This document shows positions 1 to 8,818 of a stretch of DNA of 57,566 nucleotides, one piece after another. The notes under the pieces were generated by a model. That model was not told the DNA's origin, searched no databases, and saw only the letters and a program-made list of their open reading frames with translations. The DNA comes from JBECKX01 sp964468475. GTDB lineage: Bacteria; Zixibacteria; MSB-5A5; CAIYYT01. Position 1 is the stretch's first letter. Every line of letters starts with the position of its first letter. The stretch is taken from assembly GCA_964468475.1 (NCBI GenBank), contig CAYXUL010000014.1, positions 1 to 57,566 of the forward strand. The letters are read 5' to 3'. Both the position numbers and the translations under genes were made by a program.

Positions 1-149
1 TCCTTCCGGCTGAAGAACCCGAAGAAGCCATAAAGACCGAAGAAACCGTAGAACGCGTAGTATGCCGTATTTCCCGTAGTTGCGCCCAGTGTTCCCAGGA
101 CGCCCAGCAGGCCCAATAAGCCTATATAGCCGAGATTGCGTGTTTTCAT
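1..149 (-). CDS. DUF3796-like small membrane protein (3' end beyond window)
   Basis: On the minus strand an ATG at 149 opens a frame that runs off the left edge (49 codons visible). The peptide begins MKTRNLGYIGLLGLLGVLG and continues as a very regular Gly/Leu then Gly/Phe/Tyr pattern (YGFFGLYGFFGFF), followed by a basic SRK stretch. This repeated small-aromatic pattern is typical of DUF3796-type membrane peptides. A good ribosome binding site (GTGAGGTAAC) lies just upstream of the ATG. It is divergent from the glycosyltransferase genes to its right. Function is unknown; it should be one or two membrane segments. Confidence 0.6.
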   Translation of the reverse strand, partial: MKTRNLGYIGLLGLLGVLGTLGATTGNTAYYAFYGFFGLYGFFGFFSRK

Positions 150-387
150 CCGGTTACCTCACTTACATTTACTTTAGGGTAGATAATAACGGTTGTATTC
201 GGCAGATGCCAGCATTAAGGCTACTGGTTGCCCGTGCGGTAGCATCTCGATTCCTGTTCCCCCCTTTTTTCCTTTGCTCGCCTCGACCTGTGTTATATTG
301 TAGGTCAACGATTACTGAGCTATTCTCATTTTCAGGAATGAGCCAAGGCGCGGCAGTATAGCTGTGCTGAATTATCCCAGGCGACCT

Positions 388-1431
388 ATGAAACTCGTAA
401 AACAGATCCTTGCCCACGACGATTTATTGCTGGTGCTGATAGCTGTTGGCATCATCCTGCGCATATACGTCATCTTCGCCTGGCCGCTGGATGAACTCGC
501 CGACGAGGGCGCGCACTGGCACTATGCCGAGGTTGTGCATGAAACCGGCAAACCGCTGAATCACGCCGAGCAGTGGATCACTAAAGACAAAACCTACCAG
601 GCCGCCTGCAATCCGTTCTATTACTACCTCCTCTATCCTATCTCAGGTGCACATAACAACTACATATTTGCCCGGCTGCTGAATTTGCTGCTGTGGATGT
701 TCTGCGTGATTCCCCTGGTTATCATGGCCTGGAAGTTCAAACAGAAGGGGGTCGCGGCTATTCTGCTGTTGCTGCCGCAGGGTATCTGGAGTACAGTTTT
801 CGCCGGCGGTACCGGCCCGCAGATATCGCTGTTTTGCCTGGCAGCTTACTTCTTCCTGAAACGCAGGTACGTTGCGGCGACCTTCGTTGCCGCTATCACG
901 GCACAATTGCGTGTCGAGGGGATTGTCGTGGCCACAGTGCTGTCGATCTGGCTCTTCTTTGTTGACTCGAAGTATCGCCCCGTGGCTATTCTCTTTTTCG
1001 TGATCACTCTGGTTGGCTGGTGGGAATTCTATGCCCGCTACGATCTGCTGATTGAAGCCCATACTTTTGTCGAACGCGATGTAGCCAACTGGGGGGGAAT
1101 CGGCACTACGCTGGATGCCGGCTTCACCAGCTTCTGGTTTTATACGGGCAACAACGGCACTATCTTTTCCTTCGCCCCCCTGACTGTCGCGGCAGCGTAT
1201 GCGACATTCATGTATATTCTTCGAACCATCAAACAGATAGCATCAAGATTGCAATACGGGCGCATCTTTTACACCAATTTCTATTACATCGTGCCGGTCA
1301 CTATTTGCGCATTGCTGGTTCTGATTATCCTGCGTCATAGCTGGTCCCAGGCAGTCTCGGATGGTCGGTATTGGTTCTTTGTTCTACCCTGGATACTGGC
1401 GACGCGGATGTATTATGCCTCTGACACTTGA
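388..1431 (+). CDS. GT-C fold membrane glycosyltransferase (GT39/ArnT-like)
   Basis: A 347-residue polytopic membrane protein with roughly eight to ten hydrophobic segments. Shortly after the first membrane helix it carries an acidic loop, DELADEGAHWHY (about residues 35-46), which matches the position and character of the catalytic first loop of GT-C enzymes that use polyprenyl-phosphate sugars. The ATG at 388 is preferred; an in-frame GTG at 364 is possible and neither has a strong ribosome binding site. The 3' end overlaps the following GT2 gene by 17 bases. Together they look like a pair in which the GT2 enzyme charges a polyprenyl carrier and this protein transfers the sugar on the periplasmic side. 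Acceptor and sugar cannot be read from sequence. Confidence 0.7.
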   Translation: MKLVKQILAHDDLLLVLIAVGIILRIYVIFAWPLDELADEGAHWHYAEVVHETGKPLNHAEQWITKDKTYQAACNPFYYYLLYPISGAHNNYIFARLLNLLLWMFCVIPLVIMAWKFKQKGVAAILLLLPQGIWSTVFAGGTGPQISLFCLAAYFFLKRRYVAATFVAAITAQLRVEGIVVATVLSIWLFFVDSKYRPVAILFFVITLVGWWEFYARYDLLIEAHTFVERDVANWGGIGTTLDAGFTSFWFYTGNNGTIFSFAPLTVAAAYATFMYILRTIKQIASRLQYGRIFYTNFYYIVPVTICALLVLIILRHSWSQAVSDGRYWFFVLPWILATRMYYASDT

Positions 1432-2209
1432 AGTAGTTATTCCCTGTTACAACGAAGCTAACACGATCAGCACCGTCGTCAATCGAGTCTGTGATTCTAT
1501 CCTGAAATTGACTCCCGAACTCCTGCACAACAGTTGCGTCACCATTATCGATGATTCCTCGACGGACGGCAGCCTGGAGATCATTCGGCAACTGGCGGAA
1601 CAGATCAACGGCAAACATTCGCCTGATGCACTTCAGGTGCGCTGCCTGCAAAATGAGGGTATTCAGGGAAAAGGGATGGCGATCAGGACGGCGCTTTATG
1701 AAAAACCGGTTTCCACCGATGTCATCCTGATACAAGATGCCGATCTCGAATATGATCCGGAGGATTACCGGGAATTGTTGCTGCCGCTAAAAAGTGCGGA
1801 TAATGATGTCGTCTTTGGCTCGCGCTATGGCGAGATTCGATCAGGAGAGGGGAGATTGCGCCGGCGCTGGTTCAAGGATAAGACTATCTACGGCGTTGCC
1901 AACTGGATGCTTACCAAGATCACGAATCTTCTCTACGCCGGCTCACTCACCGACGAATCGACCTGCTACAAGATTTTCAAGCGACAGGTGCTTGCCAAGA
2001 TTCCGCCTCTCGATTGCGTGGGTTTTGAATTTTGTCCGGAGTTAACCGGCAGGATTCTGCGAGCCGGTTATTCGATTCATGAAGTTCCGGTCTCCTACGT
2101 CCGCCGTACTACCAAGGAAGGAAAAAAGATTCGTTCACGGGACTTCTTCATTGCGGTTGCGACCTTAATTCGCGAGCGGTTCAGCAAGAACAACCGGCGT
2201 TCCGCCTAG
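1415..2209 (+). CDS. GT2 glycosyltransferase, dolichol/polyprenyl-phosphate mannosyltransferase-like
   Basis: 264 residues, GT-A fold family 2. Visible motifs: VIPCYNEAN (8-16) at the nucleotide-binding start, DDSSTDGS (46-53), and QDADLEYDP (107-115) as the DXD-type metal motif followed by the usual acidic patch. A YKIFKRQ segment and a basic C-terminus (RRTTKEGKKIRSRDF) also match polyprenyl-phosphate glycosyltransferases such as DPM1-like proteins. The start at 1415 lies inside the end of the upstream GT-C gene (17-base overlap), so the two are probably translationally coupled. A longer frame from 1361 has no supporting start. No membrane segments are evident, so it should act at the cytoplasmic face. 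Confidence 0.85.
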   Translation: MPLTLEVVIPCYNEANTISTVVNRVCDSILKLTPELLHNSCVTIIDDSSTDGSLEIIRQLAEQINGKHSPDALQVRCLQNEGIQGKGMAIRTALYEKPVSTDVILIQDADLEYDPEDYRELLLPLKSADNDVVFGSRYGEIRSGEGRLRRRWFKDKTIYGVANWMLTKITNLLYAGSLTDESTCYKIFKRQVLAKIPPLDCVGFEFCPELTGRILRAGYSIHEVPVSYVRRTTKEGKKIRSRDFFIAVATLIRERFSKNNRRSA

Positions 2210-2225
2210 CAGGATTCCGCCCTTC

Positions 2226-2669
2226 CTACACCTCCACCGCCACTTGCTCCTCGACGGTAGCCGCCAGAGCCGTTAGGACAGTGTCGCGCCAGCCATCACG
2301 GAGCGCCTGCCAGTAATGCTGCCAGTTCGCTTTATCAAAGCGCTCCCAGCGATCGTGGGTAAGTGTTAGTAAGGTCCCACTGCTGTTGGGTTCCAGCTCA
2401 AACGTTACCATCGTATAAGTCGGAAAACCTTTCTCCCGCCACGTGTAGGTCAGCTGACGCTTCGGAATCAACTGCGTAACTTTACACACAGTTTTACCAT
2501 CCCTGTCTTTACCCTGGGAGTCCCACGTGAAAGTAAAGGGCTTTCCTACAACAGGCTTGAAGTCGTTTGGCATCAGCCATTTTTCAATAAGGGCGGGAGT
2601 CGTTAGTGCCCTCCAGACCTCCCCCGGTGGGGCTTCTATTTCTCTGCTGAGTTGAATTGGATCCAACAT
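2226..2669 (-). CDS. SRPBCC/AHSA1 (START-like) domain protein
   Basis: 147 residues. The opening QLSREIEAPPGEVWRALTTP followed by LIEKWL is the classic start of AHSA1/SRPBCC proteins, and the C-terminal pattern (TLLTLTHDRWE..., then a Trp-rich helix WQHYWQALRDGWRD) fits the helix-grip fold. These small cytoplasmic proteins bind hydrophobic ligands in a cavity; the ligand here is unknown. The ATG at 2669 has a strong AAAGGAGA ribosome binding site, so the longer frame that extends upstream to 2846 is not used. It is convergent with the GT2 gene. Confidence 0.85.
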   Translation of the reverse strand: MLDPIQLSREIEAPPGEVWRALTTPALIEKWLMPNDFKPVVGKPFTFTWDSQGKDRDGKTVCKVTQLIPKRQLTYTWREKGFPTYTMVTFELEPNSSGTLLTLTHDRWERFDKANWQHYWQALRDGWRDTVLTALAATVEEQVAVEV

Positions 2670-2882
2670 GATTTTCTCCTTTAGCTGGGGCGGGTACCGT
2701 GCTCTCTGTAACTTATACGTAGGCAATGGGTTATAAATTTGCCCTCCGTTTTGAAAGTCAACTGCGGCGAACTTGCGAAGGAGCTGTGGAGAATAGCCGG
2801 GCAGGAGTGACAAAGGAAGAGAGGCGGCAAACCACGGGTCCGCCACCTCTCTAACAGGTCGTTTAGTGTTTAGATTCTTACG

Positions 2883-3692
2883 CTACGAAACGTTGTCCAT
2901 CGGCGTGATCGTAACCTTGATCACGTCGCTGGTTCTGGGATATGTATACTGGTCATGAACCTTCATGATGCGGCGATGCTCCGACTCACCGGTGTTGGGG
3001 GCAGATTGGCGTGGCGCCTGGTCAGCACCCAATCCCGGTTCCTGGTTGACCTCGGTGCCGGCATCCCACAGTGAGAAGTAGCGGGTGACATCACCACTGG
3101 TGGGAATTCTACGTCGCTGGAACAGCGGGATTCCGATATTTCCCGGTGAGTAGAACAGATCATTTGACTGCCCGAACATCGTTGTCAGGGAGAGATGATC
3201 GCCCGGTGATGCGGTAACCATAAACTCAAAGGCCTTACCCGGCGTTGCCGGTCCCGGGCTCGAATCTCCCACCGGAATTGTGAAAGCACCACTGGACTTC
3301 ACGCGCGAATCATTCACGATATTGCCGGCAAGAACTGCCGGGTTACCGTCCTCGGCCTGTTGCTCCAGGCCCTCACCGCGGTCATACTGCCCCACCCGGA
3401 AGAACGGATTCCACAGGCCGGTAATCGCCCAGACACCGGGAGAATGTGGCGCCGGCGCCGTCTCGCCGTTGGACAGGTGCAGGGTCGTCGCCGTGGAAAC
3501 ATTCTCGATCCTTACCTTGAATGTCATTTGAACCTGGTGGCCGAACAGATGGTGGTCAAGCCTCGAAACCGCCGTGCTGGCATCTGCGTTGGTTTGCGCC
3601 TGGCTTGAGTCAGGTGCTACCGGCTGCTGCGATGAACAGCCGACGCCGATTACTGCAATTGCCAGCAGGCTGAGAGAGAGTTTTGCGAGCAT
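2883..3692 (-). CDS. spondin-domain lipoprotein
   Basis: 269 residues with a lipoprotein signal (LLAIAVIGVGC, lipobox Cys19) followed by a short low-complexity Ser/Gln/Ala linker. The rest matches the bacterial spondin N-terminal domain pattern: FKVRIENVS, an early GVWAITG segment, EGLEQQAEDGNPAVL, FEFMVTASPGDHLSLTTMF, GQSNDLFYSP, then GDVT..SLWDAGTEVNQEPGLG and QAPRQSAPNTGESE. Spondin domains in animals are adhesion modules; bacterial versions are secreted or lipid-anchored with unknown partners. ATG 3692 is favoured because it puts the signal peptide first and has an AGAGGT site upstream. It is probably an outer-membrane or surface lipoprotein. Confidence 0.85.
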   Translation of the reverse strand: MLAKLSLSLLAIAVIGVGCSSQQPVAPDSSQAQTNADASTAVSRLDHHLFGHQVQMTFKVRIENVSTATTLHLSNGETAPAPHSPGVWAITGLWNPFFRVGQYDRGEGLEQQAEDGNPAVLAGNIVNDSRVKSSGAFTIPVGDSSPGPATPGKAFEFMVTASPGDHLSLTTMFGQSNDLFYSPGNIGIPLFQRRRIPTSGDVTRYFSLWDAGTEVNQEPGLGADQAPRQSAPNTGESEHRRIMKVHDQYTYPRTSDVIKVTITPMDNVS

Positions 3693-4300
3693 TTGTACCT
3701 CTTGATTTGGGTTAGATTTCGTTGCTTTCACATTCAGATCAGTCTGATTCGCTGTGACCGCAGAATCCCGTGACTTGTGCCCAGACCCGGCTGGCGATCA
3801 CCAGAGAAGCAAACTTCTTGCAACACGAACTTACCCCTTACAACAATCCATTTATCACAGAACGATAACGAGAGACTCTAGAGATTCTCACATCTCGGGC
3901 AGGTGATCATTGCATTGCGGCAGGCGGGGACGACTGCCGCACCCGAGTATGATTGGGTAGATAATATCTCGGTGGTAGGTCAGGCAGTCCTACACCCGCC
4001 GTCTCCCCCCGATGAGAAGAATCGTAGGGCAGGTGTCTCCGACTCCTGCCAATACTTTGCGGGGTCTGGAATCCTTTCGTGACGGCATTCGGCCCGGATT
4101 CCCCTCTGTCAAGAGGGGTGCCGTGCGTCCTCCGCCACAGCGGAGCACGCAGGGCGGGGTGTGTCAGATTAGCAGGGCAGGAATCTCCGACTCCTGCTAA
4201 TACTCTCAGGCATGATTTCTGCGACCATGATGCGGCACCTACTGTTCGCAACCTTCTGCCCCCCAACCACTAAACTTTTTCTGAATCGTTTCGGCCCAAT
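3693..4300. repeat. Intergenic hairpin island A (dispersed palindromes)
   Basis: This 600-base stretch has no credible gene but holds a series of short palindromes. They are TGCGGCAG/CTGCCGCA at 3916-3941; GTAGG/CCTAC at 3975-3993; GGCAGG/CCTGCC around a TCTCCGACT loop at 4028-4050; CCCCTCT/AGAGGGG with loop GTCA at 4101-4118; a TGCGTCCTCCGC/GCGGAGCACGCA hairpin at 4124-4151; and AGCAGG/CCTGCT at 4171-4198, again around TCTCCGACT. The GGGGTGTGTC flank after 4151 recurs in other islands. The frames that cross it are accidental. The first 200 bases (3693-3900) show nothing recognisable beyond the spondin gene's leader. Confidence 0.7.
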
Positions 4301-4315
4301 CCCTATCCAATAGGG
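4301..4315. promoter_or_regulatory. Palindrome upstream of the RND operon, possible operator
   Basis: CCCTAT-CCAA-like centre-ATAGGG forms a six-base inverted repeat with a three-base spacer, 45 bases before the exporter start codon. A GATAAT hexamer that could serve as a -10 box follows at about 4325-4330. The spacing suits a repressor or activator site but no regulator is encoded next to it, so the role is a guess. Confidence 0.3.
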
Positions 4316-4359
4316 CATAGAGTTGATAATAGTCTCACTCAAGGAGAGCGCCACCACAC

Positions 4360-6561
4360 ATGAAAACAAAATTAGCCAACTTTTCAATCAATCACCCCTG
4401 GATCGTGATTTCGGTCTCGGTGATCATCACCGCGTTTTTCGCGTTCCAGTTTCCCAAAATCAAAATCGACACCGATCCGGAGAACATGCTTCCGGCGAAT
4501 TCGCTGGTTCGGCAGCAAGATCATGAAACCAAGGAGACATTTAACCTCTCCGATTTCATTGCCGTGGGAGTTGTCGAGAAGGACGGTGCCTTCAAGCCGG
4601 AACTTCTCAATCGCATCTATGATATCACGGCTGAAATTGAGGACATCGACGGCGTGAAAGTAGATGACATTCTCGCCCCCTCAACGGTAGATGATATCCG
4701 TCAGGGGCCCGGCGGCGTCCTGGTGATTGAGCCGCTGATGGCACACAAGATCAAGACGCAGGAGGATGCCGACTATATTTTCAAGCGTATCCAGGCCAAC
4801 CCGGTCCTGCGGGGCAAGCTGGCCTCCGATGATGGCGAGGCGATCGCTCTCTTTATCCCGATTGAATCGAAATCGATGTCACACCGCATCGCCGGCGAAA
4901 TCCGCGACATCACCGAGCGGCACAAGGGATCAGAAACTTACCATATCGCCGGCCTGCCTGTTGCCGAAGATTCCTTCGGTGCGGAAATGTTTTCGCAGAT
5001 GGCCTACTCGGCACCGGCTGCGTTTTTGATCATTTTCATCCTGCTGTTCCTCTTCTTCCGGAAATTGTTGGTAATTCTGGCGCCGATGGTGGTGGCAATC
5101 ATGGCGGTAGTGTGGTCGATGGGTCTGCTGATCCTGACCGGTAACACCGTGCATATCATGTCGTCGATGATACCGATTTTCCTGATACCTATCGCGGTGC
5201 TCAACTCGATTCATATCATCTCGGAATTCCACGANNNNNNNNNNNNNNNNNNNNNNNNNNNNNNNNNNNNNNNNNNNNNNNNNNNNNNNNNNNNNNNNNN
5301 NNNNNNNNNNNNNNNNNNNNNNNNNNNNNNNNNNCGCAATTTCGGGCGCGAGGATGATACCCATGGCCTGATGTCAAAGATGCTGCACGGCTTCCGGGAC
5401 TTCGCCTGGAATCACAACCTGCTGATCATCGGATCTTCGATGGTCGTGGTGGTGGTCGCCGTGATCGGCCTATCGATGCTGGAAGTGAATGACAATCCGG
5501 TCAAGTGGTTCAAGCAGTCGCATCCGATTCGGATTGCGGACAACGTGATGAACAAGCACCTCGCCGGTACCTATATGAACTACCTCGTCTTCAAGGGAGA
5601 CGACTCTGACCGGATGAAAGACCCCGAGGTCGAGAAATATATCCAGGCGCTGCAGCGCAATCTCGAAGAAGACCCCGTTGTCGGCGCTACCACGGGCTTG
5701 CCCGATATAGTAAAGAAGGTTCGGTTCGAGCTTTTCGGAGCTGACTCCACCAAGATGGTGATCCCCGACACTCCGGAGGAAATCGGGCAGATGCTCTTCC
5801 TCTTCGAGATGTCGGGCGGGGATCCCGATGATCTCTTCAAATTCGTCACCAGCGACTATGACCAGGCCAACCTCTGGGTACAGTTGCGCAACGGCGACAA
5901 TAAGCTGGTGTCTCGCGTCGTGGATCGGGCGCAGGCGTATATGGATACACACCCTCTGCCTGAAGGAATAACAACAAACTGGGCGGGACTGCCTTATATC
6001 AACATCGAGTGGCAGCACAAGATGGTGATCGGGATGCGCAAGTCGTTCCTGGGATCATTCCTGGTTGTGTTCTTCATGATGATCATTCTATTCCGCTCAC
6101 TGCGCTGGGGTATAATCGCGATGCTGCCGCTGACGATCACCGTAATGGCTATCTACGGTTTCATCGGCTTCATCGGTAAGCCCTACGACATGCCGGTGGC
6201 AGTGCTGTCGGCGCTAACGCTGGGGCTATCGATTGACTTCGCCATCCATTTCATCGAGCGGTTGAAGTTGATTCACAGCCGTACCGGTAATTTCAAAGAA
6301 TCGTATCACGAAATATTCGAGGGAGCAGGACGAGCTATCACCCGCAACGTGATGGTGATCGCTATCGGCTTCGTGCCAATGCTGTTCTCCAACCTCGTGC
6401 CGTATGTCACCGTTGGGACTTTCTTCCTGGCGATTATGCTGGTGTCGGGTTTGGTGACCATGCTGCTGCTGCCCGCAATTATCAAGACTTTCCATACCAG
6501 GCTGTTTCCTGATAATACGGTTCACGCCACAGATATCGAAGCCGCTACCCAGGGCGCCTGA
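4360..6561 (+). CDS. RND superfamily exporter, HAE3/MMPL type (interrupted by a gap)
   Basis: Large inner-membrane transporter with two repeats of one helix, a periplasmic loop and a helix bundle. The start ATG at 4360 has an AAGGAG site. The first periplasmic part carries IDTDPENMLPANS, a hallmark of the HAE3 branch (HpnN-like lipid exporters). Membrane bundles lie at about residues 220-290 and in the C-terminal third, where the segment with AVLSALTLGLSIDFAIHFIERL shows the usual RND transmembrane acidic residue. A 100-N gap (5235-5334) removes the end of the first bundle; the frame happens to stay open across it. It is the first gene of an operon with a LolA-like carrier and a beta-barrel, which suggests export of a lipid or lipoprotein cargo to the outer membrane. 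Confidence 0.88.
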   Translation: MKTKLANFSINHPWIVISVSVIITAFFAFQFPKIKIDTDPENMLPANSLVRQQDHETKETFNLSDFIAVGVVEKDGAFKPELLNRIYDITAEIEDIDGVKVDDILAPSTVDDIRQGPGGVLVIEPLMAHKIKTQEDADYIFKRIQANPVLRGKLASDDGEAIALFIPIESKSMSHRIAGEIRDITERHKGSETYHIAGLPVAEDSFGAEMFSQMAYSAPAAFLIIFILLFLFFRKLLVILAPMVVAIMAVVWSMGLLILTGNTVHIMSSMIPIFLIPIAVLNSIHIISEFHXXXXXXXXXXXXXXXXXXXXXXXXXXXXXXXXXXRNFGREDDTHGLMSKMLHGFRDFAWNHNLLIIGSSMVVVVVAVIGLSMLEVNDNPVKWFKQSHPIRIADNVMNKHLAGTYMNYLVFKGDDSDRMKDPEVEKYIQALQRNLEEDPVVGATTGLPDIVKKVRFELFGADSTKMVIPDTPEEIGQMLFLFEMSGGDPDDLFKFVTSDYDQANLWVQLRNGDNKLVSRVVDRAQAYMDTHPLPEGITTNWAGLPYINIEWQHKMVIGMRKSFLGSFLVVFFMMIILFRSLRWGIIAMLPLTITVMAIYGFIGFIGKPYDMPVAVLSALTLGLSIDFAIHFIERLKLIHSRTGNFKESYHEIFEGAGRAITRNVMVIAIGFVPMLFSNLVPYVTVGTFFLAIMLVSGLVTMLLLPAIIKTFHTRLFPDNTVHATDIEAATQGA
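5235..5334. other. Assembly gap (100 N) inside the RND exporter gene
   Basis: Exactly 100 N, as in the five other gaps, so the length is a placeholder. The flanks (SIHIISEFH before, RNFGREDD after) skip the helices that normally follow the SEFH motif in this family. I estimate about 60-80 residues are missing, more than 100 bases can hold. The flanks are not duplicated. Confidence 0.95.
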
Positions 6562-6611
6562 GCCGCAAATGACTGAGAATAATGAGTGTTAATCCAATAG
6601 AGATGAGGAGA

Positions 6612-7427
6612 ATGAAAGTGACCAACCTGAAATCGATCTTAATTGTGATCTTCGTGAGTGTGCTGGGATTTGCCTTTACGGCACGCGCCCAGAGCCCGGA
6701 TGCCAAAGAAATAATGAAGAAATCGCACCTGGCCTACTATTACGCCGGTGATGACGGTGTCGCCCAGGTCACCATGACTATCGTCAATAATAAAGGCAAA
6801 GAGCGCATCCGCAAGTTCACGATGCTGCGCAAAGATGAGGCTGACGGCGGCGACCAGAAGTACTTCACCTATTTCTATGAGCCCTCCGATGTTAAGCGGA
6901 TGACCTTCATGGTGCACAAATCAGCTGAAGGTAATGACAAGCGCTGGATCTACGTTCCTGCTGTCGACCTGATCAAGCCGATCGCAGCCGATGACAAGAA
7001 TTCGAGCTTTGTCGGGTCCAATTTCAGCTACGAGGATGTTTCCGGCCGTCTCTGGACTGAAGACAACCACACCCTGCTGAGGGAGGATACGCTCAATGGC
7101 AGCGCGGTTTGGGTGATCGAGTCGAAACCAAAAGATCCCAGCTACGGTGGCTTTGCCCGCAAGGTCTCCTTCATCAGCAAGGAGAACTACCTGCCGCTGC
7201 GCGAAGAGTATTACAACGATAAAGATGAGCTGGCACGCGTGTTCACCGCTGAGAAGGTAGAAACTATTGATGGCATTCCCACCGTCACTCTGCGCAAAAT
7301 GACTGATGAAAAGAAGGGTCAGTACACTACAGTAGAGTTCAGCTCGATCAAGTACAACCAGGGAATTAAAGACGATATCTTCACCGAGCGATTTCTCAAG
7401 AATCCCCCGCGCGAGTTCATCAAATAA
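6612..7427 (+). CDS. LolA-like outer-membrane lipoprotein-sorting protein
   Basis: 271 residues with a signal peptide (VSVLGFAFTARAQS). The mature part matches the COG2834-type family: DAKEIMKKSHLAYYYAGDDG, QVTMTIVNNKGKERIRKFTM, then YFYEPSDVKRMTFMVHK, DKRWIYVPAVDLIKPIAADDKNSSF and FSYEDVSGR. These form a half-barrel that binds acyl chains in the periplasm. ATG 6612 is chosen because it follows a GAGGAG site and leads straight into the signal peptide; the frame opens earlier at 6582. It lies 50 bases after the RND exporter and 35 before the beta-barrel gene, a common trio, so it probably receives cargo from the exporter. Confidence 0.87.
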   Translation: MKVTNLKSILIVIFVSVLGFAFTARAQSPDAKEIMKKSHLAYYYAGDDGVAQVTMTIVNNKGKERIRKFTMLRKDEADGGDQKYFTYFYEPSDVKRMTFMVHKSAEGNDKRWIYVPAVDLIKPIAADDKNSSFVGSNFSYEDVSGRLWTEDNHTLLREDTLNGSAVWVIESKPKDPSYGGFARKVSFISKENYLPLREEYYNDKDELARVFTAEKVETIDGIPTVTLRKMTDEKKGQYTTVEFSSIKYNQGIKDDIFTERFLKNPPREFIK

Positions 7428-7461
7428 TTGAATCTGAGTGGATGTGAGGAGGATTCTGGCA

Positions 7462-8727
7462 ATGACAACGATTCGTAGCACGATACGCACAGCCCTGGCC
7501 GGCTTTCTGGGAGCACTTCTGCTTACAGCGGTTGCTTCTGCGCAGGGTTTGCCGGTGGACGGCTTTGTGCAGGGGCTCTGGGGCGGCAGCCTGCAGGAGC
7601 GTAATCCGGTGCCGAGTGACTATTCGGCCTCGGAGGTACGCCTGCAAATGAAACTGGAACAATATTCAGGCGGCGGTGAGTTTTTTGCGCGCACCGATTT
7701 TGTTTACGATGACGTCACCGAGCCGAAGTACGACTGGGAACTGCGCGAGGGATATGTCAAGTTTACCCTGTTCAAGTATGTTGACTTCAAGCTGGGTCGT
7801 CAGATTTCCACCTGGGGAACCGGAGATTTGATTTTCATCAATGACGTCTTCGCCAAAGATTACCGGTCGTTTTTCGCAGGTCGTGATGACCAGTACCTGA
7901 AGGCGCCGCAGAATTCGCTGCGAGCCGAGTATTATTCCCATTTCGGGACCTTCAGTGTGATCTGGTCACCCGAATTCACCCCGAACCGCATTCCCACCGG
8001 CGAGAGGTTTTCATATTTCAATCCTATGGTGGGCGCAATTGTCGGTGGTGAGCCCTTCATCCTGACGGCTCGGGAACCGGCCTCGAAATGGGAAAATTCG
8101 GAAATAGCGTTTCGCTATCAGAACCACGTGTCCGGCTGGGCGGTGGCGCTCTATGGCTATCGGGGTTACTATAAAAACCCGGTCGGATTTGATCCGGTGG
8201 CAATGATGCCGTACTATCCGAAGCTCAATGTCTACGGCGCTTCGGTGCGCGGGCAGTTCAGCGGCGGCATCCTTTGGGTCGAGGGAGGATTTTTCGACTC
8301 ACGTGAAGACAAGCACGGCGATAACCCGTTTGTGCCGAATAACGAATTGCAGGGTCTGGTCGGCTATGAGCGTCAGGTCGCGACCAACCTGACGGCCAAT
8401 ATTCAGTACCAGGCACAGTACATGCTTGACTATAACCAGTACAAGGCTCACCTGATGGGCGGCGCGAAGGAAGATGAACTGCGATCGCTGATAACGTCCC
8501 GACTCACCAAGACGCTCAAACTAGAGACTATTATACTCAGCAGTTTCATCTTCTATTCGCCGTCCGATCAAGACGTGTACTACCGGTTCAGCGCCGATTG
8601 GAAATACAGCGATAACATGACACTGACTTTCGGTGGCAACCTGTTCGACGGCACCTCGGCGACCACCGAGTTCGGCGGCTTTATGCTGGATGATAATTTG
8701 TACGGAAAGGTGACTTACGGGTTCTAA
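7462..8727 (+). CDS. Outer-membrane beta-barrel protein, DUF1302-like, of the RND/LolA operon
   Basis: 421 residues with a signal peptide ending near VASAQG, after which nearly the whole chain alternates polar and aromatic/aliphatic residues as transmembrane beta-strands do. It contains LGRQISTWGTGDLIFINDVFAKDY, a motif seen in barrel proteins paired with HAE3 exporters, and ends in an aromatic (GKVTYGF), the usual beta-signal for BAM insertion. ATG 7462 follows a GAGGAGGA site. Likely role: the outer-membrane end of the export route formed with the two upstream genes. The family name is from pattern memory; the barrel topology is more certain than the substrate. Confidence 0.75.
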   Translation: MTTIRSTIRTALAGFLGALLLTAVASAQGLPVDGFVQGLWGGSLQERNPVPSDYSASEVRLQMKLEQYSGGGEFFARTDFVYDDVTEPKYDWELREGYVKFTLFKYVDFKLGRQISTWGTGDLIFINDVFAKDYRSFFAGRDDQYLKAPQNSLRAEYYSHFGTFSVIWSPEFTPNRIPTGERFSYFNPMVGAIVGGEPFILTAREPASKWENSEIAFRYQNHVSGWAVALYGYRGYYKNPVGFDPVAMMPYYPKLNVYGASVRGQFSGGILWVEGGFFDSREDKHGDNPFVPNNELQGLVGYERQVATNLTANIQYQAQYMLDYNQYKAHLMGGAKEDELRSLITSRLTKTLKLETIILSSFIFYSPSDQDVYYRFSADWKYSDNMTLTFGGNLFDGTSATTEFGGFMLDDNLYGKVTYGF

Positions 8728-8748
8728 CAATGGCGACTGTGGCCGCCA

Positions 8749-8767
8749 GCCGCCTTCGTTCGGCGGC
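8749..8767. terminator. GC-rich hairpin after the barrel gene
   Basis: GCCGCC and GGCGGC pair across a TTCGTTC loop 22 bases after the stop codon. There is no T-tract, so it may be a 3'-end stabiliser or one of the dispersed hairpins rather than an intrinsic terminator. Confidence 0.35.
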
Positions 8768-8818
8768 AGGTGCCGCTGATTATGAAAGAAAACGACAGAT
8801 AACTAGTTGCTTCAGTTA

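Noticed and set aside
80..361. Open frame of 93 residues on the plus strand near the left edge
   Set aside because: No ribosome binding site, odd composition, and it overlaps the minus-strand DUF3796-like gene that has a clear start and family pattern.
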